DNA from: JBJTUH01 sp044346175
Lineage (GTDB): Bacteria > Cyanobacteriota > Vampirovibrionia > Vampirovibrionales > JAJTHC01
Assembly: GCA_044346175.1 (NCBI GenBank)
Contig: JBIIZQ010000023.1
Span: 1 to 30,812 of the forward strand
Direction of reading: 5' to 3'
DNA: 30,812 bases
Shown one piece after another: positions 30,217-30,812 of the stretch (position 1 is its first letter; each line of letters begins with the position of its first letter). Below the pieces are notes generated by a model. That model did no database searches. It saw only the letters and a program-made list of their open reading frames with translations, and had not been told where the DNA came from. A program made the position numbers and the translations under genes.

Positions 30217-30812
30217 CAGCCCCTATCTTCATGCAAGCCCATACAAGCTATGACCCAAAGGACAGGTTTTTGGAATAAACATCGTCATTCACAACATCCC
30301 AACTCATAGCATACATCACGAGACACTGAATCACACATACAAAGCATCGTAAACGCACGAAAAACCCGTAAGTCGTTACATCTTGTTATATCGAAAGAGG
30401 ACACAACCCCTTTGTAACGCCCACACTTCACACACCCAAAGGACAAAAGACAGGTGCTTCACGCTAAAGCTCTCCCTGTGCATCAAAACACGCCTTGAAG
30501 AGACAAACACCACGCAAAGCACATGCTGATTGAAGCTGATTCAATAGGACAAGCCATAGCCTTCAAGAGTTCAAACCATACACAGTGTTTTTCAGAAAAG
30601 TACCCTGAACCTCTGTCTTTTTATCTATTAAAGCCCTATTGTAATTATTTGTAAAGTCTTGTAACGTTTAAAGACGATTCTCTCAAAGGCGTTGCACATT
30701 ATCATAGATAGGCTTGCCAATCAGGTGTGAAAAAGATAGTGAGTGTAGCTTTTACCATCTGCAAAGACTTAGAATAACAAAACGTCTTTCGTCTGAAACG
30801 AGCTAAATAATG
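30217..30812. other. Non-coding end of the window
   Basis: About 600 bases with no supported gene on either strand. The notable feature is a 10-bp-periodic TTGTAA array at 30639-30664. An ATG occupies the last three bases (30810-30812) and could open the next gene, but has no visible Shine-Dalgarno. Confidence 0.4.
30639..30668 (+). promoter_or_regulatory. Tandem TTGTAA boxes with 10-bp period (putative regulator site)
   Basis: TTGTAA occurs at 30639, 30649 and 30659, exactly one helical turn apart, separated by TTAT and AGTC and followed by CGTT. Such head-to-tail hexamers are typical binding sites of OmpR/PhoB-type response regulators. A possible -10 (TATCAT, 30700-30705) follows on the + strand. 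The regulator and target are not visible. Confidence 0.4.

Noticed and set aside
1..30812. CRISPR array or insertion sequence
   Set aside because: No regularly spaced direct repeats, no transposase frame and no terminal inverted repeats with target duplication were seen.

Overview
This window looks like a chromosomal stretch of a Gram-negative-type bacterium. EF-Tu begins MARAKFERTKPHVNIGTIGH, which is typical of cyanobacterial EF-Tu. The HAD domain fused to HisC resembles a small HAD clade known from cyanobacteria and a few others. Two lipoprotein-type signal sequences point to a cell envelope that holds lipoproteins. A non-photosynthetic cyanobacterial relative (Vampirovibrionia/Melainabacteria type) is my best guess, but it is inference from motifs only. 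No prophage, insertion sequence or CRISPR array is evident.

Layout: (a) 1-3250, + strand, amino-acid biosynthesis: the 3' end of lysA, a HisC-HAD fusion that probably performs two consecutive histidine steps, and hisB, closed by a bidirectional terminator. (b) 3332-4105, - strand: tRNA-Ala(CGC) and a thiol-redox lipoprotein. (c) 4315-10640, + strand: a 1039-residue orphan P-loop ATPase and a divergent UvrA paralogue. (d) 10738-20553, - strand: tuf followed by the S10-spc ribosomal protein operon in the ancestral order, ending after rplR (L18) at a terminator. It is interrupted by three enlarged gaps, each holding a long inverted repeat. (e) 20920-21417, - strand: tRNA-Thr(TGT), tRNA-Tyr(GTA), tRNA-Thr(GGT) upstream of tuf, the classical thrU-tyrU-(glyT)-thrT-tufB order without tRNA-Gly. 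(f) 21443-25063, - strand: a Gfo/Idh/MocA-type oxidoreductase, a PHP-domain phosphoesterase and an FtsB/DivIC-like protein. (g) 25320-25460: a candidate small RNA or leader attenuator on the - strand. (h) 25525-27831, + strand: CinA-type amidase and an alpha/beta-hydrolase-like lipoprotein that lacks the catalytic serine. (i) 27958-30204, - strand: a soluble GGDEF diguanylate cyclase. The last 600 bases are non-coding and contain a 10-bp-periodic TTGTAA array.

Most unusual signal: the three tRNAs that end their presumed transcription units (Ala, Thr(TGT), Thr(GGT)) lack an encoded CCA and are embedded in long inverted repeats. These extend the acceptor helix by about 11 to 23 bp and, for both Thr tRNAs, run into a T tract. 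The tRNA seems to sit as the 'loop' of its own intrinsic terminator. tRNA-Tyr, which is followed by another tRNA, has an encoded CCA and no comparable extension. Other notable points are the HisC-HAD fusion, the serine-less hydrolase, the small-RNA candidate, and tandem ATG start codons in several genes.
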